Shown here piece by piece: positions 10,312 to 18,793 of a stretch of DNA of 64,000 nt. A program made the translations under genes and the position numbers. Within the stretch, counting starts at the first letter, position 1. Each line of letters opens with the position of its first letter. The DNA comes from Ricordea florida (lineage: Eukaryota; Cnidaria; Anthozoa; Corallimorpharia; Ricordeidae), in the NCBI GenBank assembly GCA_949710005.1, contig OX453281.1:15787149-15851148 (forward strand). Direction: 5' to 3'. The notes beneath the pieces were generated by a model. The model saw only the letters and a list, made by a program, of their open reading frames with translations, had not been told where the DNA came from and did no database searches.

Positions 10312-11547
10312 ATGGCTGGAATATCATACATTCTTGATACTGATCGTGTTCCCAGGATGCGTAAAGGTTTGAGGGCCGAGGCCTCATTAAATTGGATCAC
10401 GCTAAACCCCTCATCAGCCAATACTGGCGATACATTATACATTGAAATACCAAAACTGACGGACAATCTGGTGATTGTGCCTGGCAGTGTGTACATAACT
10501 TTCGATATGAATGTGACAGGTCACAAGAACAACACACTTGTCAACAACTTGGGAAGGAACCTCGTTTCACGATACAAGGTTCTATTCGGGGGTGAAATCA
10601 TAGAGGACCTTGATAGGTTTGATTTGTTCAAGACTTATCATGATTTGTTTTTGTCAGAGACCGATCGAAATAACAGATTGAGACAGGGCATATCATCCGA
10701 GAATGTAAGGAAAATCAGAACCAATGCCGGTGACAAAGTTACCTCAAATGCAGCAGAAAATACTCTAGGTGCAGTCCATAACACCAGGTACGAAATACCA
10801 TTGGGCCACACGATACTGAAAGATCACGGAGTCTTCTATCCAAAAGCCTTACCACATCCACTCAGATTCGAAATAACTCTAGCTCCGGTTTCTGATGTCG
10901 TCGTTTACTCAAACGTTGAAACACCACCTGATTACAAATTAACAAATATGGAGCTGGAGTATCAATGCATATCAAGTGACCGATTAGCCAGTTAAGCTAT
11001 TGCCTCGTACCAGAATGGAAGGGTTTTCACGTATGAGAAGATACTTCTTCACAAAACGTTCCCAATCTCCGAGAACACTGATGGTGTGATCAATGAGCAT
11101 ATTAACGTGCCCAGGAAGTCTATGACTGGGATACTATGTATTTTCACAGCCCCATATGCAGCAGGTGCTAGGGACTCTGAGATTTTTGCAAACCCAAAGA
11201 TCACATCGGTCAAGATTGACAAAGATGGGGTACCAAACAAACTTTATTCGAAAGGCATGATACCAACTGATTTATGGCAAGCCATAATTAAACGAGTTGG
11301 TATCGATGATTCCATCAAGGAGTCTGATTTCTATACGAACAAGTTTGCTCTGTGGATCGATCTGAGGAGTTACCCCGACAACGATGTTCATGGGAACGGT
11401 TTGGAGCTAAATACTACTCGGGATGGCATAAGACTCGAGATTAACAGGGAGAAGAGAGGAGGCAGGGTCCTTACCTGCTACATGTTCGTGGTTGCTGACG
11501 CTGCTATGGAGATTATGAAGTCAAATTTAAAAAAGATAGTGTACTAG
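10312..11547 (+). pseudogene. mcp: Major capsid protein candidate, interrupted by one stop
   Basis: Collinear with the 423-aa element 2 protein over its whole length in one frame, but a TAA at 10993-10995 divides it after about 227 residues, at a site where element 2 has a glutamate codon. Both halves keep the family's beta-rich blocks: NPSSANTGDTLYIEIPKL and the LVNNLGRNLVSRYKVLFGGE region before the stop, GVPNKLYSKGMIPTDLWQA and the NKFALWIDLR region after it. Two halves of this size suit the double-jelly-roll major capsid fold of Maverick/adintovirus virions; the assignment rests on pattern and gene position (integrase - capsid - ATPase), not a search. The second half could start translation only at internal ATGs, so virion assembly by this copy is unlikely unless the stop is read through. 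Confidence 0.75.
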
Positions 11548-11560
11548 ACATAATCGAAAG

Positions 11561-12199
11561 ATGAATGAGTTAGTGGACAAAATCCCATTCAACTGTATCA
11601 TTACGGGACCTACGAATTGTGGAAAGACGCAATACATAGTGGACCAGCTTCGAGGACACTTTAGGGGCGTGTTCGACTATATTGTCTTGATCTGCCCCAC
11701 TTATATCCATAACAAGACTTACAGAGGCTTTGCAAAGGGGGACAAGAGATTTTGGGTACTCTCACCAGACTCTAGTAATGAGGACGAGATTGACTATTTG
11801 CTAACGCTTTGTTCAACGTTATTCTCGGGTGAGAACACACTAATAATACTCGACGATTGCGCTGTTTCGAAAGACTTGAAGAACCGGACAAACAAATTCA
11901 TCAATCTGGCCTTCTCCGGGAGGCATATTGGCATATCGGTGTGGGTTCTCACCCAACAGCTCACATCGATCTCGAAACCATTCAGAGAGAATGTCGCATG
12001 CGTGGTGTCGTTTTACAACCCGTCTGAAACTGCGATGAAAATGTTATTTGAGGAATATGGTGGTGCATTAGATGCTGAAAAACGCAAGAGGTACAAGAAG
12101 CTACTCGAGACTGAAAAGTACGCCAGACTTTGCTTTTCACTCCGCCACCCATTTGATAGATATTTAGAGATACCCGCATCTGAGTCCAAACATGGCTAA
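11561..12199 (+). CDS. A32/FtsK-HerA-like genome packaging ATPase
   Basis: 212 aa. Walker A GPTNCGKT sits at the extreme N-terminus (about residues 17-24), Walker B is NTLIILDDC (about 94-102), followed by the SGRH...WVLTQQ sensor segment (about 121-135). The short length, N-terminal P-loop and place directly after the capsid gene fit the ATPases that pump DNA into virions of Mavericks, virophages and NCLDVs. The closest visible relative is the 207-aa element 2 protein. The stop overlaps the next gene by 8 bp (its ATG lies inside the last codons), suggesting tight co-expression. The frame is intact. Confidence 0.9.
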   Translation: MNELVDKIPFNCIITGPTNCGKTQYIVDQLRGHFRGVFDYIVLICPTYIHNKTYRGFAKGDKRFWVLSPDSSNEDEIDYLLTLCSTLFSGENTLIILDDCAVSKDLKNRTNKFINLAFSGRHIGISVWVLTQQLTSISKPFRENVACVVSFYNPSETAMKMLFEEYGGALDAEKRKRYKKLLETEKYARLCFSLRHPFDRYLEIPASESKHG

Positions 12200-12803
12200 C
12201 CCTGAAGAGATACTGAACGGTGAAGCATCAGTTGATACAACACCATCACCAATCAATGATTTGGAGTCAAAGAGGGAATCTCTTTCAATCCTGGCTTGTC
12301 TGGGTTCGACGAAGGAATACACGGGTGTGGTTATGGACCTCTCCGACATAACCAAACTATCGGACAAGGATGTGGAAAAGTATTACAAAAGGTACCAAGT
12401 TGTGTCGGGCAAGAAGATTGCCGATGGCTTGGCGGACTCTTCTTTTCAATTGATGGCTAAGGCTGTGAATCATGGTTTGAGAAATTACGGAAATATAGAT
12501 GACAAAGACGCTCTTGTGAGAGATTGTAAGAAAGATGAATTGATAATGAAGGAGATCTCAAATATGTCCGGGTCACTTGTACTCAAAGGTGGAAGACTCA
12601 CGGCATTACTTTCAGCATTTATTCATTTTGCAAAGCACTTCAAGTTGAGAGAGGATGGATACCCAACACAACTTGAGCAAGACCTAAGCACCAATCCAAC
12701 ACAACTTGAGCAATACCTAAGCACCAATCCAACACAACTTGAGCAAGACCTAAGCACCAATCCAACACAACTTGAGCAAGACTCAACACAACTTGAGGAG
12801 TAA
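12192..12803 (+). CDS. Helical protein with C-terminal 11-residue repeats
   Basis: 203 aa, family unknown. The body (residues 1-155) aligns with the 175-aa element 2 protein at 31553, sharing the SLAILASLGTTKEY-like block, KDVEKYYKRYQ and a hydrophobic helix before the tail. It is mostly helical, with no cysteines or catalytic signature. The tail differs: a 33-bp unit repeats about 3.6 times from 12663, encoding PTQLEQDLSTN copies, where element 2 has an unrelated short Ser/Thr tail. Its position directly after the ATPase in both elements suggests a virion or assembly role; this is inference. It overlaps the ATPase by 8 bp and shares its upstream control. Confidence 0.7.
   Translation: MANPEEILNGEASVDTTPSPINDLESKRESLSILACLGSTKEYTGVVMDLSDITKLSDKDVEKYYKRYQVVSGKKIADGLADSSFQLMAKAVNHGLRNYGNIDDKDALVRDCKKDELIMKEISNMSGSLVLKGGRLTALLSAFIHFAKHFKLREDGYPTQLEQDLSTNPTQLEQYLSTNPTQLEQDLSTNPTQLEQDSTQLEE
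12663..12799 (+). repeat. 33-bp coding minisatellite
   Basis: Three full copies of the unit beginning CCAACACAACTTGAGCAAGA at 12663, 12696 and 12729, then two shortened copies. In frame, so each unit adds 11 residues to the preceding gene's product. Confidence 0.9.
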
Positions 12804-12862
12804 AGTGGATTCTAGAAAAAGTGTCTTCAAGACTGGTTGTGCCATGGGTAAAGCACAACGTT

Positions 12863-13576
12863 ATGCAAACCACAGAATTACATTTCGACACATTCACCGT
12901 ATATGCCAACGAGAATGACTCTGACTTTGATATCCTATTCAATAGAGTAGGACCAGAGGTTCTTGATTACTTCGATAAAATCAACCCTAGATACACAAGA
13001 CTTGAATTTAATTTTGAGCTACAAAACAAAAAGAAACTTCAACAGATGATAGTAGACCATTACGATGATGATGTTGATTCTATGGATGATACAATCAATC
13101 GTATTGTGAGAGTTTTGAGATCTAGGATTAGGAATGCTTTGATGGATGGACTCCAAGTGTGTCTTGATAGAAATGATGACTGTGACATATTTGGACCCTA
13201 TGATGATGATGAATATATTGATGATGATGAAGATCAGGATTGGGATTGGGATTGGGATCTAGAGGATGTTTTAGAAAACCCTAGTCTGATTAGACCTATG
13301 GTTAATCATGTTGCAAATGGAATGGAGTCTAAACTTTCATACATTAGAATCAAAATGTTGAACTATGACAAGGAATACCATAGACTAGAATTTAAACGTG
13401 TTCTCGATAAACTAATCCCTGCAGCAATGTTGAGCTTTAACTAGCAATACCATAAAGTAGAATTCAAAAGTGTTTTTGATGAATTAGTGGCTGCAGCATG
13501 GCATCCCGATCGAGTGCTAGACTGGTGTATTGACCACGAGGAATTGAAAGACATGAAAGAACGATGGAATATGTAA
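12863..13576 (+). pseudogene. Acidic WC-motif protein, split by an in-frame TAG
   Basis: Unknown function. From the ATG at 12863 (an earlier in-frame one is at 12821) the frame runs to TAG at 13442-13444 and then stays open in the same frame to TAA at 13574-13576. The part after the TAG carries the conserved C-terminus AWHPDRVLDWCID...ELK..KE.W, which matches the end of the 178-aa element 2 protein at 38184-38720 (AWNPSRYLEWCVD). The segment just before the TAG (YHRLEFKRVLDKL) is a diverged duplicate of the segment just after it (YHKVEFKSVFDEL), so a local duplication of about 70 bp accompanies the break. A strongly acidic stretch (DDDEYIDDDEDQDWDWDWD) lies in the middle. Probably a decayed accessory gene; stop readthrough is the alternative. 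Confidence 0.6.
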
Positions 13577-13591
13577 GAACCGATTTTGAGC

Positions 13592-13616
13592 CTCTTAGTA
13601 GATGACCTACTAAGAG
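13592..13616. terminator. 3' hairpin 1 of element 1
   Basis: Perfect 10-bp stem CTCTTAGTAG / CTACTAAGAG with a 5-nt loop, 16 bp after the stop of the WC-motif gene. One of a family of hairpins placed just after stop codons in this element. Confidence 0.7.
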
Positions 13617-13668
13617 ACCTAAGCAGCAAAGCCCCAACACAACTTTAGTACTAAAATAACCACTTGTG

Positions 13669-13699
13669 AGCCACTTAGTAGGTGACATACTAAGTGGCT
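13669..13699. terminator. Hairpin 2 of element 1
   Basis: Perfect 12-bp stem AGCCACTTAGTA / TACTAAGTGGCT with a 7-nt loop. It shares the TTAGTAG...CTACTAAG core with hairpin 1, which lies about 50 bp upstream. No gene lies between the two, so one may be the relic of a lost gene's 3' end or may work with the gene starting at 13748. Confidence 0.6.
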
Positions 13700-13747
13700 T
13701 AAAGATAGGTATGTACTATGTCATAACCAAAAGGTAAAGTGTTGAAC

Positions 13748-14734
13748 ATGGCTGAACCAATATTCATTTCACTTGACTCTGATTTTGACTGGAACACCAT
13801 TGTTGTTTCTGAACCCAAGAGTAAATCCTTCAACAAAGGCAGAAGTAATGTACAAAACCAATGGGTTACTTCAGATGTTTACGTACAAGGTCCCAATGGT
13901 GTGAAGCGACCGATCTTCATTGAATTATCCAAGCAATTCTTTTCGGGTATATCGGGGGTGTGGCCATTTGGAACCGACAAAGACAGTCGCATACTTGAGA
14001 CGTTGGAGGGGTTCCAAATTTCATACCCAATGACATCGATTCATACCATGGATTGCCCAACAACCGAAGAGATCAAGACTCGAAAAGCACTTGATAATGT
14101 AGTGAAGATCACATTGAACTCACTCAAAAAGTTTTGCAACAAACCAAAATCAGAGAGGTTAGTTCCACCCGCAACTTTCAATGCATACACGACTGCCAAG
14201 AGTGAAAATGATTGGTCTTTTGCTGTGAAACCGATATACGATTACACAAACATCACAGACCAACAAACGGGTGAGAAGACAAAGGACAAAAGCAGCCCAC
14301 AGCGTGCCTACCTCAAATTCATAACCTGGGGTAAGGGTGGTAACATCCTATCCAGAACTTGTGTATACGGTCCAGATGATGAAATGGTTAACCCACTTGA
14401 ATACATGTGGCAACCCGACAAGTATGTAAGCGGTTTTGGTCATCCTGTTGTCCATTGGGATGGTATATTCTGGGGATCCCACGGGCAGACCGGTTACGGT
14501 GCCTCAGCCCGTCTTCGTGTTTCTGAGATGAATTTCACTCCAAGTGATTTCAACAGCATGACTAGTTTTCGAATGTTACCTTCCAATAATGCTACAACAC
14601 AAGAACCAGAATCTAGCATGTTACCCTCCAATAATGCTACACCGCAAGAATCGGAATCTGGTATGTTACCTCCCAATGATGCTAGTCAACAAGAATCAGA
14701 AGATGAAGATGAGTTTGTGATAGAACATTATTAA
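13748..14734 (+). CDS. DUF2738-like putative ssDNA-binding protein
   Basis: 328 aa from the ATG at 13748; this start is preferred over 13739 because it has the AACATGGCTG context of neighbouring genes. The core from about residue 35 to 270 is beta-rich, with blocks FAVKPIYDYTNI, RAYLKFITWGKGG, LSRTCVYGPDDEMVNPLEYM and GIFWGSHGQTGYGASARLRV that resemble DUF2738-type proteins of giant viruses, thought to bind single-stranded DNA. The C-terminal 50 residues are three acidic repeats with an MLPSNNAT...ESES pattern, ending in EDEDEFVIEHY; acidic tails are usual in SSBs. Absent from element 2. A hairpin follows 12 bp after the stop. The family call is pattern recognition only; a search is needed to confirm it. 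Confidence 0.6.
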   Translation: MAEPIFISLDSDFDWNTIVVSEPKSKSFNKGRSNVQNQWVTSDVYVQGPNGVKRPIFIELSKQFFSGISGVWPFGTDKDSRILETLEGFQISYPMTSIHTMDCPTTEEIKTRKALDNVVKITLNSLKKFCNKPKSERLVPPATFNAYTTAKSENDWSFAVKPIYDYTNITDQQTGEKTKDKSSPQRAYLKFITWGKGGNILSRTCVYGPDDEMVNPLEYMWQPDKYVSGFGHPVVHWDGIFWGSHGQTGYGASARLRVSEMNFTPSDFNSMTSFRMLPSNNATTQEPESSMLPSNNATPQESESGMLPPNDASQQESEDEDEFVIEHY

Positions 14735-14746
14735 TTAAGACTTACT

Positions 14747-14773
14747 TCTCCTAATAGACAACCTATTAGGAGA
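14747..14773. terminator. 3' hairpin 3 of element 1
   Basis: Perfect 11-bp stem TCTCCTAATAG / CTATTAGGAGA with a 5-nt loop, 12 bp after the preceding stop. The hairpin and the leader after it (AGTTAAAGCTAA...ACAAACATGGCTGA) recur at 15091-15151. Confidence 0.75.
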
Positions 14774-14804
14774 GTTAAAGCTAAGTGATAATAGGGATAC
14801 AAAC

Positions 14805-15071
14805 ATGGCTGACACAGAAGTTGTTGATAATAGGGATACAAACATGGCTGACACAGAAGTTGTTGTTGATAGAGCGACTGTGAAAGAATATTGTGAAGAG
14901 TACTGTAGAGAAAATATAGATGAACAATTTCGGGAAATAATACAAGATTGTAAAGATGAGGAAAGAATAAAGAATGAGGAGTTAGGTGAGAGAGCATTAT
15001 TATGGTTCAAAGGTTTGATGTTTGGAATTGGATTATGTTGGTTGTATAACAACCGTCGTTGGTTTTGGTAG
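14805..15071 (+). CDS. Small tail-anchored membrane protein
   Basis: 88 aa, no family recognised. The first 13 codons (MADTEVVDNRDTN) are tandemly duplicated at DNA level with their leader, so there are two in-frame ATGs (14805 and 14844) in the same ACAAACATGGCTGA context; either could be used. A charged helical segment is followed by a C-terminal hydrophobic helix (LLWFKGLMFGIGLCWLY) with a basic cap, giving a short type II or tail-anchored topology. Lies between two hairpins that share sequence. No counterpart found in element 2. Confidence 0.55.
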   Translation: MADTEVVDNRDTNMADTEVVVDRATVKEYCEEYCRENIDEQFREIIQDCKDEERIKNEELGERALLWFKGLMFGIGLCWLYNNRRWFW

Positions 15072-15090
15072 ATGTTGGTCAAAAAAAAAA

Positions 15091-15117
15091 TCTCCTAATA
15101 GGCATCCTATTAGGAGA
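15091..15117. terminator. 3' hairpin 4 of element 1
   Basis: Perfect 12-bp stem TCTCCTAATAGG / CCTATTAGGAGA with a 3-nt loop, 19 bp after the stop of the small membrane protein and preceded by a run of ten A. Nearly the same sequence as hairpin 3. Confidence 0.75.
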
Positions 15118-15148
15118 GTTAAAGCTAAATGATAACAGAGACACAAAC

Positions 15149-15580
15149 ATGGCTGAGCAACCTGTTGAGCAAATCACAAGAGAACCCGATGTCAAGGATA
15201 GAGTAAAGGATCCTAAGAAGGTGGAGGCCGGGAAGAAACTGGCCGACTACCACAAGAAGGCTAAGGAGGCATTGAAGGAAAAAGAGCAACGGGATGCATT
15301 GATAGATAGTCAGAAAGAAAAGGAGCAACAGCAGCAGCAAGATGCATTGGTGAAAAAGGATGATGATGATGATGCCTGGATACCCAGCCTATCCTTCGAG
15401 AATTTGTTAATCGGTGGTTCCATATTAGGGATTGGTTATTTTTTATACAAGAGATACAAAGACAAAATAGCCAACTTACGCTTAACTTCTGTAACCTTCG
15501 AACCACCTCCTGTCAAGGACATGAATGAGGCCAAAAGACCCTCAAACATAGAAAACAGCTTAAATGACGAGCTGATGTAA
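15149..15580 (+). CDS. Lys-rich single-span membrane protein
   Basis: 143 aa from the ATG at 15149. The frame is open upstream, but that stretch is the previous gene's hairpin and leader, so it is not coding. The N-terminal half is a charged helix (KDPKKVEAGKKLADYHKKAK, glutamine run near residue 62, aspartate run near 73). WIPSLSFENLLIGGSILGIG then starts one transmembrane segment, followed by a basic tail. Collinear with the 147-aa element 2 protein at 32147, which shares VEQIT, DPKKVAAGKKLAEY and WIPELSF. Function unknown; conservation in both elements at the same place argues for a virion membrane or assembly role. Confidence 0.7.
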   Translation: MAEQPVEQITREPDVKDRVKDPKKVEAGKKLADYHKKAKEALKEKEQRDALIDSQKEKEQQQQQDALVKKDDDDDAWIPSLSFENLLIGGSILGIGYFLYKRYKDKIANLRLTSVTFEPPPVKDMNEAKRPSNIENSLNDELM

Positions 15581-15588
15581 TACACAAA

Positions 15589-15810
15589 ATGTCAGAAAAC
15601 AACGTTGTAAAGATTGTTACAGATTATGCAGTTATCGTGGTAATCGCTGGTGGTTTGAGCTATGTGGGTAAGAAGGTCCTGAGAGAATCGTTAATTGGCG
15701 ATCCATTCTCCAGTGTCATGGATTTTGTCAAATTGGTCGCTGTTATATCATCGAGTATAGGCATCAAAGATTATTTAGAGGATGGAAAGTTCTTACCAAA
15801 AGAGCTTTGA
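15589..15810 (+). CDS. Small two-span membrane protein
   Basis: 73 aa. Two hydrophobic helices (VIVVIAGGLSYVGKK and VKLVAVISSSIGIK) are separated by a short polar loop. Clear counterpart at 32640-32858 in element 2 (shared VKTVTD/VKIVTD start, YVGKK/YVAKK and DPSSS). Begins 8 bp after the previous stop. No family recognised. Confidence 0.7.
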   Translation: MSENNVVKIVTDYAVIVVIAGGLSYVGKKVLRESLIGDPFSSVMDFVKLVAVISSSIGIKDYLEDGKFLPKEL

Positions 15811-15813
15811 GTA

Positions 15814-16035
15814 ATGGCTACAGTGACACTTGATCCTAAAAGATTCAAACTTGCGTTGAATGAATATATGAAAGATGGGCCTAGTTTGAGTGACTTCATA
15901 ACCAAAGATGGCGATGGGTCCGTAATATCCTTTGACGAGAAAGGATTCAGTATGGCTGTACTCGATCATTTGAAGGACGGTCCCAAGTTGGAGTACTTTT
16001 TCAACATTGAATTAAGGAATCCTACAATAGATTGA
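15814..16035 (+). CDS. Small internally duplicated protein, element 1 only
   Basis: 73 aa, soluble. Two halves resemble each other (FKLALNEYMKDGPSLSDFI and FSMAVLDHLKDGPKLEYFF), joined by an acidic KDGDGSVISFDE loop that looks EF-hand-like but lacks canonical spacing. Starts 3 bp after the previous stop and is followed 3 bp later by the next gene, so it is part of a tight gene string. Not seen in element 2, where its neighbours on both sides are adjacent. Function unknown. Confidence 0.6.
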   Translation: MATVTLDPKRFKLALNEYMKDGPSLSDFITKDGDGSVISFDEKGFSMAVLDHLKDGPKLEYFFNIELRNPTID

Positions 16036-16038
16036 CAA

Positions 16039-16446
16039 ATGGCGACTATAGCGATCGTTATCGGAGGTGCAATCGTCAATGCAGCTGCCCTCGGTTTTGG
16101 TACTTATATAACACATGTCCTCACTGGATCACCACCCGAAGAACTCGAAAAGGAAAGGAAAAGGCATGACAAAGCAATGGAGGAGTACCAAAAAGATTAC
16201 GCTGCGCATGAAAAGAGGCGCTTGGCATATATTGACTTTATAAATAAGAGGAAGAGTGATGCTGACCAGGCATCTGAGAACATATCGGAGACGGATGAAG
16301 CGATAAGATTGTACAATCAAATAGGCGATCCTCCTAAATTCTCTGACTATTACCGACCGAATGAAGACCAAAGAATGGCTCAGATGGTCTATGTCGCGGT
16401 TGGGATGTTAATCCTGGTATATATAATTAGCAAGTGGGTGCGATAA
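16039..16446 (+). CDS. Membrane protein with central coiled coil
   Basis: 135 aa. An N-terminal hydrophobic helix (IAIVIGGAIVNAAALGFGTY), a charged helical middle likely to be a coiled coil (about residues 33-85), a conserved KFSDYYRP motif, and a C-terminal transmembrane helix (VYVAVGMLILVYIIS). Matches the 130-aa element 2 protein at 32861 along its length. Both termini in or across a membrane suggests a virion internal-membrane or scaffold role; this is inference. Confidence 0.7.
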   Translation: MATIAIVIGGAIVNAAALGFGTYITHVLTGSPPEELEKERKRHDKAMEEYQKDYAAHEKRRLAYIDFINKRKSDADQASENISETDEAIRLYNQIGDPPKFSDYYRPNEDQRMAQMVYVAVGMLILVYIISKWVR

Positions 16447-16480
16447 ACTAACTTAGAAGTTCCCATATTCGACATCAAAT

Positions 16481-17449
16481 ATGGCAACTGCTTATCCTGA
16501 AGGAGAAGAAGAAAACGATCCTTTCGGGTTGGGGGAAGAAAACAAACAAGAAGATCCCGATGATTTCGAAGATACCCCGCTACTTGGTAGGCAGCCTCCA
16601 ACACCAGACAAAGTCTTGGAAACATCCACGAGCAAGGGTGCTAGACGTAAATTAGGGTATCTTCAATTACCACGTGAAGATATAGAGATAGAGGTTATGG
16701 AAGAAAACAAAGATGAAGTCTGGACCAAGATTGTAGATAAGTTCCCAGATGCCAAACCCAAGTTTCTTTTCAAATACGATGAATGGGGTAGAATCGTTGT
16801 CAAAATCAGTGGTAAAGATCCAGGCAAAAACGTATGGCATCCATTATTCGATGAGTATGGTGATGTGAACAAAGGATTACCCAAAACAATTACAAAAGGT
16901 CTAGGCCCAAGCGCGGAAGAAACTGTGGAAGCCAATGATGGTGAGATAACCAAGAGAAAAGGGTTCGTTAGTAAATTGAAGGAGAAGGTAAGATTCCATC
17001 GAGAAAAGGCATTGAAAACCCCGGAAGAAGTAAGTCAAATAGAGACCATCAAGGAACAAATTGTTGAACAAGAGCAAGAGATAGCTAACTTGGAAGGTGA
17101 GAATGAGCAAATCCAGGAGCGAATGTCATTGCGAGATAGGGTGAAAGCGATCTTCAAGAAATATGGTTTCACGGTATTTGCCGTTGTGAGCGCCGTTGGT
17201 GTGGTCATTGGCGTTATCGTGTCTAATCTTTCCAAGGGCCTATCCAAGTTGGGCAAAGGTGTGGGGCACGGGCTGAAGACCATCGGTAAGAAACTTGGTG
17301 AGTTATTGCCCGGTATGGTGGGGGCGATCGTGAGTTTCCTGTTCAAGACCGCTGGGGAGGTCATTTCATTCCTGGGTAAGAACGCTTGGCTATTGATCCT
17401 CGCTGTTGTAGTGTACTTTGTGGACGAATTAAAGAAGAGGCGTCGCTAA
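16481..17449 (+). CDS. 322-aa membrane protein with hydrophobic C-terminal third
   Basis: The N-terminal acidic region opens with DPFGLGEENKQEDPDDF. A middle beta/alpha region includes FKYDEWGRIVVKI and HPLFDEYGDVNK, then a coiled-coil-like helix (about residues 185-220). The C-terminal third is the most conserved part: RDRVKAIFKKYGFTVFAVV, a GLSKLGKGVGHGLKTIGKKL glycine/lysine amphipathic segment, and GKNAWLLILAVVVYFVDEL. It has three or so hydrophobic helices and a basic tail. Near-identical design to 33317-34294. I recall proteins with this C-terminus in cnidarian and other invertebrate Maverick-like elements but know no function. A membrane-perturbing or virion-membrane role is a guess. 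Confidence 0.75.
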   Translation: MATAYPEGEEENDPFGLGEENKQEDPDDFEDTPLLGRQPPTPDKVLETSTSKGARRKLGYLQLPREDIEIEVMEENKDEVWTKIVDKFPDAKPKFLFKYDEWGRIVVKISGKDPGKNVWHPLFDEYGDVNKGLPKTITKGLGPSAEETVEANDGEITKRKGFVSKLKEKVRFHREKALKTPEEVSQIETIKEQIVEQEQEIANLEGENEQIQERMSLRDRVKAIFKKYGFTVFAVVSAVGVVIGVIVSNLSKGLSKLGKGVGHGLKTIGKKLGELLPGMVGAIVSFLFKTAGEVISFLGKNAWLLILAVVVYFVDELKKRRR

Positions 17450-17454
17450 TGTAA

Positions 17455-18087
17455 ATGTTGAGCATAACAATGTACGAGTCTGAAACCAGGGTGTACTTGT
17501 ATCCTCCCCTGGACAAGGTTCAGGAGATTCAACTTCTGGGTTGTAATATACCCAAACGATTGGTGAATTTCAAGGATCGCCAGAGTGTACTCAATGAGTA
17601 AGATCGACCCCTCATAATAATCCAGCCCGGTACATACTCTCTGCGTGGTATACACGCGATATTTCTCAATGATACGGATAAGGCCAAGCTATCGATCATT
17701 GAGACCGATACTGTTGACTATTTGTACTCCAACAAGAACTCCGACATCAAACTTACGAGAGGATTGCAAGTTGCTCTAGGTTTACCTGAAGTCATAACTC
17801 CTGGTAAGTTATACCCTATAAATCTCCAAATCAAAGAGCCCCTGAGACTTGTGTGCAGTCTAGTGAATAACCAGTCATTCTATATGAACAATGCTCGATT
17901 TACAGGCCCTGTGAAGATCTCACCATCACAACTCCTTGCCAACATACCATCACAGGATTATCCAGTCATTCCCGTTCACAAATCCAAAACCCCCGTAAAT
18001 CACTTCGATTTGAGCATCCTCGACATTGAATGGAAAAAATTAAATCTGAATGGGTCTCCCATCTCCTTCAGTTTGCGATTCAGATAA
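17455..18087 (+). pseudogene. Penton-like minor capsid candidate, stop-interrupted
   Basis: Collinear in one frame with the 211-aa element 2 protein at 37473, but TAA at 17599-17601 cuts it after 48 residues, at a lysine position in element 2. The long remainder (17602-18087) keeps IIIQPGTYSLRG, IIETDTVDYLYSNKN, the LTRGLQVALGLPEV block and the C-terminal beta strands ending SFSLRFR. The PG-Y-L and terminal LRFR/LHLR patterns are those I associate with single-jelly-roll penton-like proteins of Maverick-type elements. Starts 5 bp after the previous stop. Second of the two capsid genes of element 1 to carry a nonsense codon. Confidence 0.65.
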
Positions 18088-18120
18088 CATTTTAAAAGTA
18101 CGTGAGATCCGTAACCAAAC

Positions 18121-18723
18121 ATGGGTGAGTACAAAGGAATCTATCCCAACTTGCCTCCGACGGCGCCTCCCCCTGATGGCGCTACTTTCAGATTACAACA
18201 ATGTTGTGACATTTTGAATAAGCTGAAGGCTGAATTGAAGCATTACGAGATGGTACTAAAAAAGTACAACCGGTCAAAAGGCGCGCTCATAAACGCAAGC
18301 TCGACCTGTGGTATCCTATCTTGTATTTTAGCGGCTGGTGGTTTAGGTTCATCTCTGAGTGGTGTGGGAATTGTGGTAGCTATACCATTGGGAGTGACGA
18401 GTGGAATACTTGTTGGCACCTCCATAGCGTGTGAACAAATCTCCAAGAGCCCGGCAAAGAAAGCGGTCAAGCACCAAAATACAGTTACGCTGGCCAAGGC
18501 CAAAATAAACACAATCGAGGACTTGGTGTCCAAGGCGCTTCGCGATAATGAGATCTCTGACGAGGAGTTCTCCATGATAATCAAGGAGCTCAAGAAGTTT
18601 GAAGTACTGAAAGCTCAGATCCGAATCAAGTATCAAAAAAATTCAGTGAAGGAGTACGATCCTGCGGTTGTGAAACAGAGAGTACGAGAAGAGCTTCTCA
18701 AAGAACTAAAAGGAGAGTCCTAA
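18121..18723 (+). CDS. Glycine-rich membrane protein
   Basis: 200 aa. Proline-rich start (YPNLPPTAPPPDG), a helical region RLQQCCDILNKLKAELKHYE, then a long glycine-rich hydrophobic stretch (about residues 63-105) able to span a membrane twice, then helices with TVTLAKAKINTIEDLVSKAL and ISDEEFSMIIKELKKFE. Homologous to 34755-35420. The layout recurs in uncharacterised cnidarian proteins that I believe come from related elements. Preceded by CCGTAACCAAACATG. Function unknown; a virion membrane protein is a reasonable guess. Confidence 0.7.
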   Translation: MGEYKGIYPNLPPTAPPPDGATFRLQQCCDILNKLKAELKHYEMVLKKYNRSKGALINASSTCGILSCILAAGGLGSSLSGVGIVVAIPLGVTSGILVGTSIACEQISKSPAKKAVKHQNTVTLAKAKINTIEDLVSKALRDNEISDEEFSMIIKELKKFEVLKAQIRIKYQKNSVKEYDPAVVKQRVREELLKELKGES

Positions 18724-18793
18724 ACATAACGTACGATAAGGTGTGTTATTGAGTTAAACATTATACCCCTTCTACCCAAACACTGGATAGAAG

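Noticed and set aside
10312-18087. Alternative genetic code or programmed readthrough to explain the three stops in element 1
   Set aside because: Both TAA and TAG are involved, other genes of the element use the same stops normally, and there is no shared context around them; decay is simpler.
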